From Harmothoe impar (lineage: Eukaryota > Annelida > Polychaeta > Phyllodocida > Polynoidae), in the NCBI GenBank assembly GCA_947462335.1, contig OX381715.1:36494650-36558649 (forward strand): a stretch of 64,000 nt of DNA, written 5' to 3'. The translations under genes and the position numbers were made by a program. The notes beneath the pieces are model-generated. The model made no database searches. It was given only the letters and a program-made list of their open reading frames with translations, and had not been told where the DNA came from. Below, in pieces: positions 44,518 through 54,667 of the stretch (the first letter of the stretch is position 1; every line of letters begins with the position of its first letter).

Positions 44518-46152
44518 GGAGAAAAGGACAACTCTCCGTCAGTTGTCATTCCATCTAAAAATTTGGGGTGAATTTTGGCATTTTATCCACAATTTTTGGT
44601 GGCAAATAGAATTTACCTTTTTGTTTTTGATTATTTTTTTTTTTGATAGTGAAGTACACTTTTTTTTTGTAATATAGATGATGTGAGAGTATGTAAATAC
44701 CAAAGGTCTGGGGAGAATTTTGGTTTTGTGCTTGGCTAGTCATCTACATTATATACAGTGTAATCTTAACTATAAGGTATGCAAACCTTCTTTGTACCAA
44801 CTTGGTACTTTCTTAACCACATAATTATACAGTGTAGTGATACATTGTGTCTTTAGCTGACACTTTTCAAATCATGGTTTGAGTTATATACACAGTATGG
44901 TACATCTTTGTCTTAATTCTAAAACATGATGAAAATGTGTTATCAAGTAATAGGCTGTCTTTGGTGAATAGGTGCTTTGTGGAACTGAGTGGATTTTGAT
45001 ATATCAATGTTCACATGTGAATACAAATATACAGGGTATAATGCAAATTATGCGAAATCTTATGATAATTATTACAAACTTTTTTGTTTGATACCAAAAA
45101 AAACCAAGGCCACTTTTATATAAAAGTAGGCCAACCGGCTTGAAGTTTGTTTTCTTATTTCTAGATAGCGCTTATCTATGGATTTGCGTGATATAGCAAT
45201 CAGTAATGTACATTTTATGCATAGTTATGTGCTTGTCCGGTGGCGGATAAGTGTTCATAATTGTGTCATCTGACATTTTGCATTACTTAAGTTTGTATGT
45301 ACAAATACAGTCCTTTTTATGCAGATATTTTGTCCTTATCCGGTGGAGGGTAAGTGTTCATAATGTCATGAAAATGACTCGGTATCTTGTTTCTGCATTG
45401 ATAGTTGAATCTTACAAGATTCTTGGTGTTGGCAATTTGCAACTTGTGGATCTACACTTTGATCAGAAATGTCTTTGCAGTGGGCCGCTGCTGTGAGATT
45501 TAAGTCTTTTGTGTAGTATCCTAGGGTTAGTCAGCGGACTATCTCCCTTTTTGCTTCATGTTTTTCTGTAAATAGTCTTACATAATACAAAGGTATACAG
45601 TGTAAAATACAGTGCAAATACAGTGTTATATACAAACATGTTTGATTAGCAATTTAGATTGTAATAATACAATTTCATACATATAAATGCATGTTTGAGC
45701 AAGTTTGACATGGTTAAGAGTACGCAATTGTTTTTGTAAAACTTCGATTTTTCAAAATTGGCTGTTTCATCTTGGGATACCTTAAAATTGATTCCCTGAT
45801 ACTACTGACACACACTGAGACCTTGCTTTGACCTTGGGATTGTGAGAGTTTGAAAATTTTGCACCTTGAGCAGATTTTTGAGTGGCACCTTGAGTCTATT
45901 GTGTCATGCGGCGCAAGATGCGTAGTGTGCCGCGGTGACACCGGTGGTTGACACCTTTTTGGTGAGCAGATCATGTGCCTTCTCATGGACTTGTCACCTG
46001 AAGTGAGGGGATCACTTCAGAGGGTGAACAGTGTCATTTGGGGGTTGGGGAGGGGTTATAAAGGCTGTGTGGACCACAGTAGGGTCACTTATTCCTTGAG
46101 TACCCTTGAAATAACACAGTATGGCGGATACGGCAATTTTGTATAATTATGC
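44518..46152 (-). other. Element 3' non-coding region between env and the LTR
   Basis: 1.6 kb of AT-rich sequence without a convincing frame. TGTCCGGTGGCGGATAAGTG near 45235 recurs as TATCCGGTGGAGGGTAAGTG near 45338. A 90-codon minus frame at 45714-45986 has no recognisable motif. Confidence 0.6.
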
Positions 46153-48771
46153 TTATTCTTCCCCATGTACTTTCTCACTAGTTACAGCTGTAGGTGGTTG
46201 GGTGAGTATGGTGAGTACATTTTTGAATGTGTTGGTGCTCTCTCTTTGGTCGTCGATTATGATGTTTTCCAGCTTTGACTCATGGGTATCCATGGTGACG
46301 GGCTGGGGTGAAATGTCATTCTGTAGTAACATGGCAAAATCTAAATTGGGTTCCCTGAGCGCTGGTATTATGCTGAACCTGGCACGCCATGGTAGATTGA
46401 TAGTTTCTGGCAGTAAATATGCGGTCTCTCCTTTCTTAGTAGTAATTACTACTGGTCCATTCCATTCAAATACTAGTCTTGGGAGAGGGTACATTTTGAT
46501 AATCATATCTCTGTATGTTGGGGCTGAAGCTTTTATAATTGTATCAAACTCATGTGGCACTGGACGCAAGGGGAAGGAGAAGCTGGTGTCTCCTTTGTAG
46601 ACTTTTAGTACTACTGTGGGATTTGTCCTCTTTGTGACTTTTCCCTTTCCACAGTGCTTGGTTGCCATACTCTTTAGGTATTTGGTCAGCCTGTAGGCTG
46701 AGTAAATGGTGAGTGTGAATAGTATGGCTATGATAAGAGTATGGGTCTCATGGATAGTTAGAATAGGGCTGGGGCCCTGTTCTATTGGTGCCGTGGTGGT
46801 TTCCTTCTGGTATAGGGTTTCGAAGGCTTTCTCCATAGGCTTCTCTGTGACAAATCTATATGCTTTTGCAGTTGGCATATAAGCTAGTAGTGTGGATCCT
46901 CTGTGCATTTTGAACAGGGTGTATGTGGCCAAAATTGTAGCTATAACCGAAAGTATCATTGGTATGATAGATGCTGCTGGATGCCGTGCAAATTTGTATA
47001 GATAGGACTCTATTAGTCTATTTTCCAGTGGCTTAGCCAGGCTGGAGGCATCATCTAGCAGGGTTTTTGCGAATGGGTTTAGGTCTAGTAATGTTGATTC
47101 ATCAATATTACTTGATTTCCTTAACATATCCAGTGTCCTGGATAGGTTGACCTTTGGAAAAGGTGGCAGATTTGCCTTGGAGTCTGGTCCAATTTCTTTG
47201 ATTTCATTTAGAGCCGCGAGAAAAGGTAGGTTTATAGTCTCCAAAGCATAGTGAAATGAAATTGTAGTGTTGCATGGCAACCTAGAATTTGGTAGTGAAT
47301 AGTGATCTATATTCACTGTACATAGGCATGGTACACCTATGATTGAGTGTGATGGTGCTTTGTGAGTAGTAGCTGGTTTCCCGTGACACGTAACTGTGTA
47401 GGTGGGAGAATTTGTGGTCACAAGATATTCATCTTGTGAAATGGCTACAGCGTGTGAGATAGGTCTCTTCAAGGGTGAGATAGTAAATTGGCACATTTCC
47501 TTGACTTGCTGAGCTTGGTTCAAATAAATTGCTACTGTGCATGTAGGTACATGTCTATGGATTCTCGGGCTAGTTTTGGTACAAATTTTGATCTTAGTTC
47601 CTGGACAGGTTAGCATATCTGCATTTGTTAGTTCAATAAATAGTGAACCATCTTCAGAGATAGCCAAGAATTTGACATCAGTAATTAATTGGGTTACTCC
47701 CTTTGTAGGTGTCTCCTTGGTGTTGATTGGTACTGGTGTAGTTACGAGTTGAAATACTCTGAAGGTGGAGACGGTGGATGCTACAATGATATCCAGGTGG
47801 ATGTATATGTGCCATTCCGAATAGGTGTAGGATATCATTCTTTGGGAATAATAGTAGTCAAGGTCAGTTATGGTGACCTTTGATCCTGGTGAGTGTATTC
47901 TGAGTGTCATGTCCAGATCATTCAGATGCTCCGTTAGTTCAGCTGGTGGTACTATGTCAGCAGTCATAATGCCTGCTGATAGCATCCTGAGTGCTGATGT
48001 GGTGCGCTGCAATGCTTGCAGATAGTTCATTCTTGCTACAATAATGGTGAGTGCATCAGTTAAAATTTGGATCTTCCTTCTTTGTGTGTGCTCGTGATTT
48101 GCATAAGTGTTCAGAGATGTGGTCATATTTTGAGCCCATAAATTCATATTTTGGCCTAGAGTGTTCATGGTTTGGTCTAGCATACTTTTATCCTTAACAT
48201 ATGCCTTGACAAATTTGTCTTGGCGTTGTGTGACCTTATCAATTAATATAGCTGCTTCTTTGTCTTGCTTGGAAAAAGCTTCTAGAATGCCGTCTATGTT
48301 CTTTATCTGGTCCATGACCTCTTTGACGTCATCTAGTGTGGCAAGACCTATTGCTCCTCTGAAGAGTGGGGCTAGGAACCCAAGTGGTGCTCTTCTGTAC
48401 CTTCCTTGACTATTAATTGGATTTGATAGGAACAAATGGATGGATGCTAAGGTAGAGTTAATTTCCTTGTCTGTTATGTCTATCAACAGATCTAGTTCCC
48501 TTGCTTGCTGTAATATCTGACTGGTAGAACTGTCGTCATGCAGGGTAGGAAATGTCAGTGCCATAACCTGGTCCAGTATTTTGGTTTCGGTCTCTGGTGG
48601 AGCAGGTATATGGTATGGTATTGCCAATATCATGGTTGTGGTATCGTGCCCATTGACCAATGGTTCAGGTAATGGCTCATATATGGCTCCAACGTTTTGT
48701 CTAACGGTGGGCACATATGTGATGGCTTGAGAAGTGGCCATCATCACTAGTAGTAGGATTGGCTTTAGCAT
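46153..48771 (-). CDS. env: Env: baculovirus-F-like class I fusion glycoprotein of the element
   Basis: 872 residues from an ATG at 48771. Residues 1-16 form a signal peptide ending SQA. A furin-type site RYRR lies at 124-127, directly before a hydrophobic Ala/Gly/Leu-rich fusion-peptide-like segment (128-146). Helical heptads follow at about 150-265. A cysteine-bearing region spans 389-500 with eight cysteines. A transmembrane helix is predicted at about 601-621 (IIPMILSVIATILATYTLF). This order matches the Baculo_F family used by insect errantiviruses. A second hydrophobic segment at 677-695 and a further 175 residues after it are unusual. The frame is uninterrupted. Expression is probably from a spliced mRNA, as an acceptor lies just upstream. 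The family assignment rests on architecture only. Confidence 0.82.
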   Translation of the reverse strand: MLKPILLLVMMATSQAITYVPTVRQNVGAIYEPLPEPLVNGHDTTTMILAIPYHIPAPPETETKILDQVMALTFPTLHDDSSTSQILQQARELDLLIDITDKEINSTLASIHLFLSNPINSQGRYRRAPLGFLAPLFRGAIGLATLDDVKEVMDQIKNIDGILEAFSKQDKEAAILIDKVTQRQDKFVKAYVKDKSMLDQTMNTLGQNMNLWAQNMTTSLNTYANHEHTQRRKIQILTDALTIIVARMNYLQALQRTTSALRMLSAGIMTADIVPPAELTEHLNDLDMTLRIHSPGSKVTITDLDYYYSQRMISYTYSEWHIYIHLDIIVASTVSTFRVFQLVTTPVPINTKETPTKGVTQLITDVKFLAISEDGSLFIELTNADMLTCPGTKIKICTKTSPRIHRHVPTCTVAIYLNQAQQVKEMCQFTISPLKRPISHAVAISQDEYLVTTNSPTYTVTCHGKPATTHKAPSHSIIGVPCLCTVNIDHYSLPNSRLPCNTTISFHYALETINLPFLAALNEIKEIGPDSKANLPPFPKVNLSRTLDMLRKSSNIDESTLLDLNPFAKTLLDDASSLAKPLENRLIESYLYKFARHPAASIIPMILSVIATILATYTLFKMHRGSTLLAYMPTAKAYRFVTEKPMEKAFETLYQKETTTAPIEQGPSPILTIHETHTLIIAILFTLTIYSAYRLTKYLKSMATKHCGKGKVTKRTNPTVVLKVYKGDTSFSFPLRPVPHEFDTIIKASAPTYRDMIIKMYPLPRLVFEWNGPVVITTKKGETAYLLPETINLPWRARFSIIPALREPNLDFAMLLQNDISPQPVTMDTHESKLENIIIDDQRESTNTFKNVLTILTQPPTAVTSEKVHGEE

Positions 48772-48790
48772 GCCTGAAATATAAAATATA
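48772..48790 (-). promoter_or_regulatory. Candidate env splice acceptor
   Basis: The minus strand reads TTTTATATTTCAG|GC immediately before the env ATG. Errantiviral env is made from a spliced transcript, so the position fits. The donor was not identified. Confidence 0.55.
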
Positions 48791-49861
48791 TTCTATGTCT
48801 TAGTAAGACTTCTACTAGTGTTTTTGCAATATACTTAGGTTTAAATTGGTTTGCTGATTTTGTGAGCTATCCTTTTTGCTTATGTGAAGTATCCACTTGG
48901 CACTGCCTCTGTGTACATAGTTTTTGAGAGCAGAAATCCTGGTTGGTCCCAATAGTAATATAATAATCAATGTAGTGTTTGAACTGTACCTTTTTCCATG
49001 ATCAAGCTAGTGTTGGCTTAATGTCCAATCTGTGCTAGAGTCCTTTCCCAAGATTGTAGTAACTGGGTATGATATTGTAGAGTGGGTGTGGTCTGCTTTC
49101 TGACAGAGTCCCTCCTACTATAGGAGAACTGGTATGGCTAGGACCAGCTGGTGTGTACCTGACTGCTGCAGGAGTAGAACTGGTGAGTTGGCTATGGAGT
49201 CAGGGCATCTTATGTAGCCCACCCTACCCTCATCCATTGAGGGCCTGGCTTTGTTTCCCTGATGGCTGGTGCCGGCCATCAGTGTCAGCTGACTGACTGG
49301 GGTAATTATGTCTGGGGTAATTAGTGTGGACTACCTGCATCTGTGGGGGTTTGATTTCCCTGGCAGGTGTGTGGGTCCTTTGAAGGGTAAGGGTGTGTCT
49401 AGACAGTAGTCTCTTGGCATAGCACGCTCTGTTTCATGTACTTTACAGGATTTAGGTTCAAACATTTTCATTGTGCATTCTTCAAGGATGCTAGCCTTTG
49501 ATGCGAAAATATGATAATTGTGGTTTCTTCAAGCTTGGGTTGCTAATCCCTTTAGGTAGTCTCTTTTGGCTTTTGTGTGTAGCCTTTCGGGTTTCAGACT
49601 TCAACCCTGTAGTAATCTGTCCTTTGATTCTACTTTGTGTGCACATTGTTTTTGTAACCTATATAGTGTATATTGTCCTTTTCTGTCCTTTGTGTGGGTT
49701 CATATCCTATGCTGATATGAAATCCCTACTTATCATTCATGATTTGGACAGTTGTTGGAAAATTGATTTCCTTCATATGGAGTGTGTATACTTATTTGAC
49801 TATTATTCATAGTCTGTGGGTATAGATATTCCATATGATCATGTCAATATATAAAAGTAAT
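48791..49861 (-). other. Spacer between pol and env
   Basis: About 1.07 kb with no minus-strand frame of interest. The forward frame at 49498-49812 is hydrophobic by composition and antisense to the element, so not called. Confidence 0.6.
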
Positions 49862-52800
49862 TTACTTAGATATTCTCCCTTGCCTGGAGTTTCTTTTCAC
49901 CTTGTGGTGGGCTGGTCTGGGTACTATTTGGTTTAGACCAACTGACTCTTTGGTGAGTGTGATTTGGGATTTATCCCTTGTTATCCTGTGGATAAACTTT
50001 GAGGTGTGGGGAATGAGTCTGTGTGCAAACTCATTTTTCCTCAGTGTGGTGACCTTTTTGAGCCTATCAATATGTACTGGTCTGGGGACTAGTAGGTTAT
50101 TTGATAGGTTCTTCAACCTTGCGCTGGTTGGGGTTGGTCTTTCTGCAACAACATATGGTCCCATGAATAGGGGTTGAAGCTTCTTTGAATCTGTGGTCAA
50201 CAGAATTCTGGGAATGTTGATATATACAATATCTAGTGGAAGTATAGCTTGTGGTGTAAGCTTTTTGTCATATCTTGACTTCCTTCCTTGTTGTAGCTTT
50301 TTGACTCTGTCTATTGCCTTTCTTCTAGACTCATCTTGAGACAGTATCATTCCAGATACATGCTCTGCTACTGTTTTGATTTCTTCCTCTATGTTTAGGG
50401 CAGTTTCTACAATGGTTTGAGGGTTTCTGCCATGAAGTAGGAAGAATGGTGTGTAACCTGTTGTCTGGGACTCTGTGTTGTTCAATGCAAATGTAATTGA
50501 TTCTATATACAGGTCCCATGTTTTCTGATTCTGAGAACAGAAAGTCCTTAATGCTGTTCCTATACTGGCATTGAATCTTTCCACTAATCCATTTGATTGT
50601 GGTCTATATGGACTTGACAGGTCGTGTCTTATCTTCTGGGTGTTCATCAGTTTCTTAAAATTGCTGCCTGTGTAGCAGGTGCCATTGTCAGTTTGAACTG
50701 AAGTTGGTACACCTTGCTGACATATGACGTTCTTGTAGAACTCATGTTGTGTGGTTTCTGCTGTGAGATCCTTTGTGGCATATGCTATGACATATCTAGT
50801 TGAATAATCTATGCAAACTTGTATGTGTTTGTTTTTCCTGGCTGTTTCTGGGAGTGGTCCCACAGCATCTAAGTTCAGGTGCTTCATGGGGGTTGGCATA
50901 TAGTCCCTTACAGTCATTGGTGTTTTGTGGGTGTGCACTGCCCTTTTTGCTTTTAGGCAAGTGTCACATGTTGACACATACTGATTGGCATCAGCCATCA
51001 TAGATTTCCAATATACCCTAGGTATGAGAGAAGACATCATTTTTGAAGTACCTACATGACCTGCCATTGGTGAGTCATGGAAGTGTTGCAGTATGTTTTC
51101 AACCCAAGTTTTTGGGACTACAACTTGTAGTGGTACTGTGTCTGTTTTTCTCCATGATGTAGGGGATATGTGTACTAGAATGTTGTCTAGGAGTAGGTAA
51201 TGCTGAGCATTATTCCTAATCCTTGTTGCTTCAGTGCTTTTTACAGGTAGGTCACCTTTCTCTAGGTAGTCTATAATGGGTATTAGTCCAGTGTCCTTCC
51301 TTTGTTCTTCTTTCAACAGTGTGGAGTTGATTGAACTGTCTGGGATTTGGTCTAACATCTGGTCTAATTCCATTATATGCTGTGCCAGCCTTTCTTTGTC
51401 TTTCTCTGCCTGGATTGTTTCAGGAGATTTTGGTGCAGGTCTGGTCTTTGTCTGTTTCTTTGGTTGTTCAACTGCTATGTCTGTGTTGACTGTCTGCTCC
51501 TTTGAACTGGCTGCTCCTCTGTTTGTGCTGGTGGAGGCGGCCTTTGTTCTTTTGGGATGGGGGTCAGATTTGTTTTTGTGAGCCTTCTGTGCAGTACCTG
51601 CTCTGTCTGAGTGCTTCTGCAAATTGGCTGTGGGTGTGCTGGGTGTTGAAATGGGGGATTTAGTAGGGAAAGAGGATTTGGTTGACACTTTGTTCTTTTT
51701 GGCTTTTAGGCCTAATTGCTGAGGGTGGTCATTAGACCTTGTATCCTCTGCAACCGACCGTTTTGCTTTTGAACGTGTGGTGACAACACAAATGTCTCTG
51801 TCCTGTTCTTCCTCCATATCCAGCTGTTCTTTTGCAAATCTGACTACCTTGGTGATTGAAGCAATTTTATGCAGTTTTTCTTCCAACTGATTTTCTGATG
51901 CACTGTGTGGTGGTTCACGAGGTGTGGTTTTCACCATCTGTGCAATCCTGTTGGTCTCAACCGGGGTAAAACAGTTTTCTGGATACTCTTCACAGTATTC
52001 CCTTTCACAATGACAGAACACATAATGGGTGGTCTCTTTTAAGATACCTCTGATCACTGGTTTTGGTCTGTCAATTGCTTTTGGTGGGTCATCTCTGTTG
52101 AATGGTATCTTGGTTTGGATTTTAGAGAATTTGGTTCTGGTGGCTGCCCTTTTCCTTCTTGGAGGTGGTGGGGGGTTGGTCATTGGTGGTGCATCTGGAT
52201 ATTCTCTTCTTGACATCACATCTGGAGGAATGTTGTCATCTCCTTTTACGTGTTGTATTGTGAATGCAAATTGTTGGATATCCAGTGCCCATCTGGCCCA
52301 CCTGTGGGTCAAACCTGTGTTTGTGAGGAGTGGTATTAGAGCTGCATGATCTGTGTACAACTGAAAGTGTCTACTTTCTAAGTAGTGCCTAAAATGTAGT
52401 ATCCCATATACTACACCTAGTAGCTCTCTTTCTGTTGTGTTGTAGTTTCTTTCATGCTTTGATAGTGTTCTACCTGCGAAGGCTACTGGTCTCAGTACTC
52501 CTTCACTACTGCGTTGTGATAGAACAGCTCCTATGCTCACATTTGAAGCATCTGTTGCTAGACTGAATTCTTTGTCATAGTCTGGGTATCTCAATAGTGC
52601 ATGGGTACAGAGTGCATGTTTCAATGTTTTGAAAGCATTGTCTGCATCCTCATTCCATTTGAAAACCTTTAGGTTTGTTTGTAGGTCGTACAGTGGCCTA
52701 GCAATATTGGCATAGTCTTTGATGAACTTTTTGAAGTATTGGCATAGTCCTGTGAATGATCTGACTTGTTTCACGGATTTTGGGGTGGGAAAAGTTTTGA

Positions 52801-54667
52801 CACTTTCCACCTTTTCTGGGGATGGTTGTAAACCATCTGGTGTGACACGCATTCCTAGAAAATCTATCCTATCTGTGAAGTATTCACATTTTGATTTCTT
52901 TAGCTTGAGTTTCCCAATTCTCAGGCTTTTGAAGACATCTTCAAGGTCTGAAAAATGTCGTTCTACATCTGGTGATAGGACTAGAATGTCGTCTAGGTAT
53001 GGTAGGGCACATTTGTATTTCAGTTTGTTGAGAATTAGAGTTACTAGATGGCAAAATCCTGCCGGCGCGGTAGCCAAACCCATCGGCATCTTTTGATAGA
53101 CATACTTTTTGTCATTTGCTATGAAAGCAGTTTTGTGTTGATCCTCCCTTCTTATGGGAATTTGGAAAAACCCTTGTTGCGCATCTAGTTTACTGAAAAC
53201 AGTAGGTTTGAGTGACCCTATCATGTCTAGTGTGTCGTCTGCACGTGGCGTTGATAAAGCTTGGTTTATCATATTAGCATTGACGTGGCGTAGGTCTGTG
53301 ACTAGACGTTGGCCTCCAGATGCTTTCTGTACTAAAAATGATCTGGATGCCCAGGGTCCCTCTGCACATTCTCTGAGGATGCCCTGTCTGACTAGGTCTT
53401 CACAGACTTCTCCCATCTTAGCTTGCTTCTCAGGCGTCTGCCTGTATGGTAGGTAGTGACATGGTACTGCATCTGGTTTGATGTGAATTGAATGTGTATA
53501 TAGGTGGGTTGTACCTATGTCATTGTCTTTTCCTACAAATACATCTTGATACTTGTGGAGTAACTTTTGGAGTCTCTCTTGTCCAATATCTGTTAGTACA
53601 CATTTTGGTGGCACATTCTCCATTATGTCTGGCATAATGTCATGAGCCTCACTGTGAATTGTGGCCAATTCATCATCAGTGTCATCTCCACGGTTTGTAT
53701 CTGGATCTGCATATACTGAGGCACAGTCTGACTCTGTGTCACTACAATTCTCTTCAGTGTCTAGCACCTGTAGTGTGGGTTCCTCAGTAGGGATGTCAGC
53801 ATCTGGTTGATGTAACTCAGAGGGATCTACCTCTGTGAATAAGGCTATTATATCACCCTTCCTCACCTTGTATGGTCGGTGGCTTGTATTGAGCAGTATG
53901 ATTGGGTGCCTGTTCATTTCTGAGGGTGTTACTACCCCCTTTTGAACTAGGTATGGAACTCTGTTGTTCCTCTGCAAATTGTCTAATGTGCCTACACATC
54001 CTTCTAAACATTTGAGGGATGTGACTTGCCCTAGAACTGCTAGTTCTGTGAAAGGAAGGATTGTAGCCTCCCTAACAGCTCGGACTGGCTTGACTTGTAG
54101 CTCTGGGTCTACATTGAATTCGATCTGTGATCGTGTTGCTTTTAAGAAATCTGTGCCTAGGACAACTGGCTTTGTGAGATTTGGAATAATTGAGAATGGG
54201 AATTCGAATCTGGTACCATGAATTTTGAATTTCAATACTGCTGCTTGTCTTACATGGCATATGGATCCGTCTGCTAAGTGTACATTGAACTTTCTCTTTT
54301 TGATTTCTACATCTCGAGATTTCTGAATTTCCCTAAGAAAAGTATCCCTGACACAGGTGATAGTGGCACCGGTGTCAACTAAACAAGGTATTTCAGTGTG
54401 TTCATAGAATCTTGCATTTAAACAGCCATTTTTAAGAAGTTCAACAGAAATTTTGGTACTCTCACCCATTTCCTTTTGCGATGCATCTTGTTGAGGTGTG
54501 ATATGAATCACTGATGGTCGGCTTGATTTCCCTGTATGTAACTGGGGGATTGTCTCTGCTATACTAGCAATTGTCTTTGGTTGTCCTAGGGGTTGTTGAT
54601 CTTGGATCTTGATGGGGGGTTGGAGAGGCTCACAACGCACTGGCCCAGCGGCGCTGTGGGTCTCTAG
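49862..54667 (-). CDS. pol: Pol polyprotein: protease, reverse transcriptase, RNase H, integrase
   Basis: About 1,600 residues reached by -1 frameshift from gag; no ATG opens the frame. Numbering from the first GTG at 54640: aspartic protease LVDTGAT (Asp89) with a later VVLGTDFL; reverse transcriptase with Asp486 and YLDD at 548-551; RNase H with Asp697, Glu739, Asp764 and Asp807; integrase zinc motif H1188/H1195/C1225/C1228; catalytic D1258, D1318, E1354 with the D-35-E spacing; GPYVVAE at 1494, the GPY/F module. There is no chromodomain. Between RNase H and integrase lies an unusual 330-residue Lys/Ser/Thr/Pro-rich spacer with a CHCEREYCEEYPENC cluster. All catalytic residues are present. 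It makes, matures and inserts the element's DNA. Confidence 0.95.
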   Translation of the reverse strand, partial: LETHSAAGPVRCEPLQPPIKIQDQQPLGQPKTIASIAETIPQLHTGKSSRPSVIHITPQQDASQKEMGESTKISVELLKNGCLNARFYEHTEIPCLVDTGATITCVRDTFLREIQKSRDVEIKKRKFNVHLADGSICHVRQAAVLKFKIHGTRFEFPFSIIPNLTKPVVLGTDFLKATRSQIEFNVDPELQVKPVRAVREATILPFTELAVLGQVTSLKCLEGCVGTLDNLQRNNRVPYLVQKGVVTPSEMNRHPIILLNTSHRPYKVRKGDIIALFTEVDPSELHQPDADIPTEEPTLQVLDTEENCSDTESDCASVYADPDTNRGDDTDDELATIHSEAHDIMPDIMENVPPKCVLTDIGQERLQKLLHKYQDVFVGKDNDIGTTHLYTHSIHIKPDAVPCHYLPYRQTPEKQAKMGEVCEDLVRQGILRECAEGPWASRSFLVQKASGGQRLVTDLRHVNANMINQALSTPRADDTLDMIGSLKPTVFSKLDAQQGFFQIPIRREDQHKTAFIANDKKYVYQKMPMGLATAPAGFCHLVTLILNKLKYKCALPYLDDILVLSPDVERHFSDLEDVFKSLRIGKLKLKKSKCEYFTDRIDFLGMRVTPDGLQPSPEKVESVKTFPTPKSVKQVRSFTGLCQYFKKFIKDYANIARPLYDLQTNLKVFKWNEDADNAFKTLKHALCTHALLRYPDYDKEFSLATDASNVSIGAVLSQRSSEGVLRPVAFAGRTLSKHERNYNTTERELLGVVYGILHFRHYLESRHFQLYTDHAALIPLLTNTGLTHRWARWALDIQQFAFTIQHVKGDDNIPPDVMSRREYPDAPPMTNPPPPPRRKRAATRTKFSKIQTKIPFNRDDPPKAIDRPKPVIRGILKETTHYVFCHCEREYCEEYPENCFTPVETNRIAQMVKTTPREPPHSASENQLEEKLHKIASITKVVRFAKEQLDMEEEQDRDICVVTTRSKAKRSVAEDTRSNDHPQQLGLKAKKNKVSTKSSFPTKSPISTPSTPTANLQKHSDRAGTAQKAHKNKSDPHPKRTKAASTSTNRGAASSKEQTVNTDIAVEQPKKQTKTRPAPKSPETIQAEKDKERLAQHIMELDQMLDQIPDSSINSTLLKEEQRKDTGLIPIIDYLEKGDLPVKSTEATRIRNNAQHYLLLDNILVHISPTSWRKTDTVPLQVVVPKTWVENILQHFHDSPMAGHVGTSKMMSSLIPRVYWKSMMADANQYVSTCDTCLKAKRAVHTHKTPMTVRDYMPTPMKHLNLDAVGPLPETARKNKHIQVCIDYSTRYVIAYATKDLTAETTQHEFYKNVICQQGVPTSVQTDNGTCYTGSNFKKLMNTQKIRHDLSSPYRPQSNGLVERFNASIGTALRTFCSQNQKTWDLYIESITFALNNTESQTTGYTPFFLLHGRNPQTIVETALNIEEEIKTVAEHVSGMILSQDESRRKAIDRVKKLQQGRKSRYDKKLTPQAILPLDIVYINIPRILLTTDSKKLQPLFMGPYVVAERPTPTSARLKNLSNNLLVPRPVHIDRLKKVTTLRKNEFAHRLIPHTSKFIHRITRDKSQITLTKESVGLNQIVPRPAHHKVKRNSRQGRISK

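Noticed and set aside
44372..44677. 101-codon frame starting in the LTR
   Set aside because: Starts in the GC hairpin block and runs into poly-T; antisense to the element and not conserved in the other LTR context.
46121..46600. 159-codon plus-strand frame
   Set aside because: Antisense shadow of env; hydrophobic by composition only.
49498..49812. 104-codon plus-strand hydrophobic frame inside the element
   Set aside because: Antisense to the element, T-rich composition, no motif, not supported by any splice or promoter signal.
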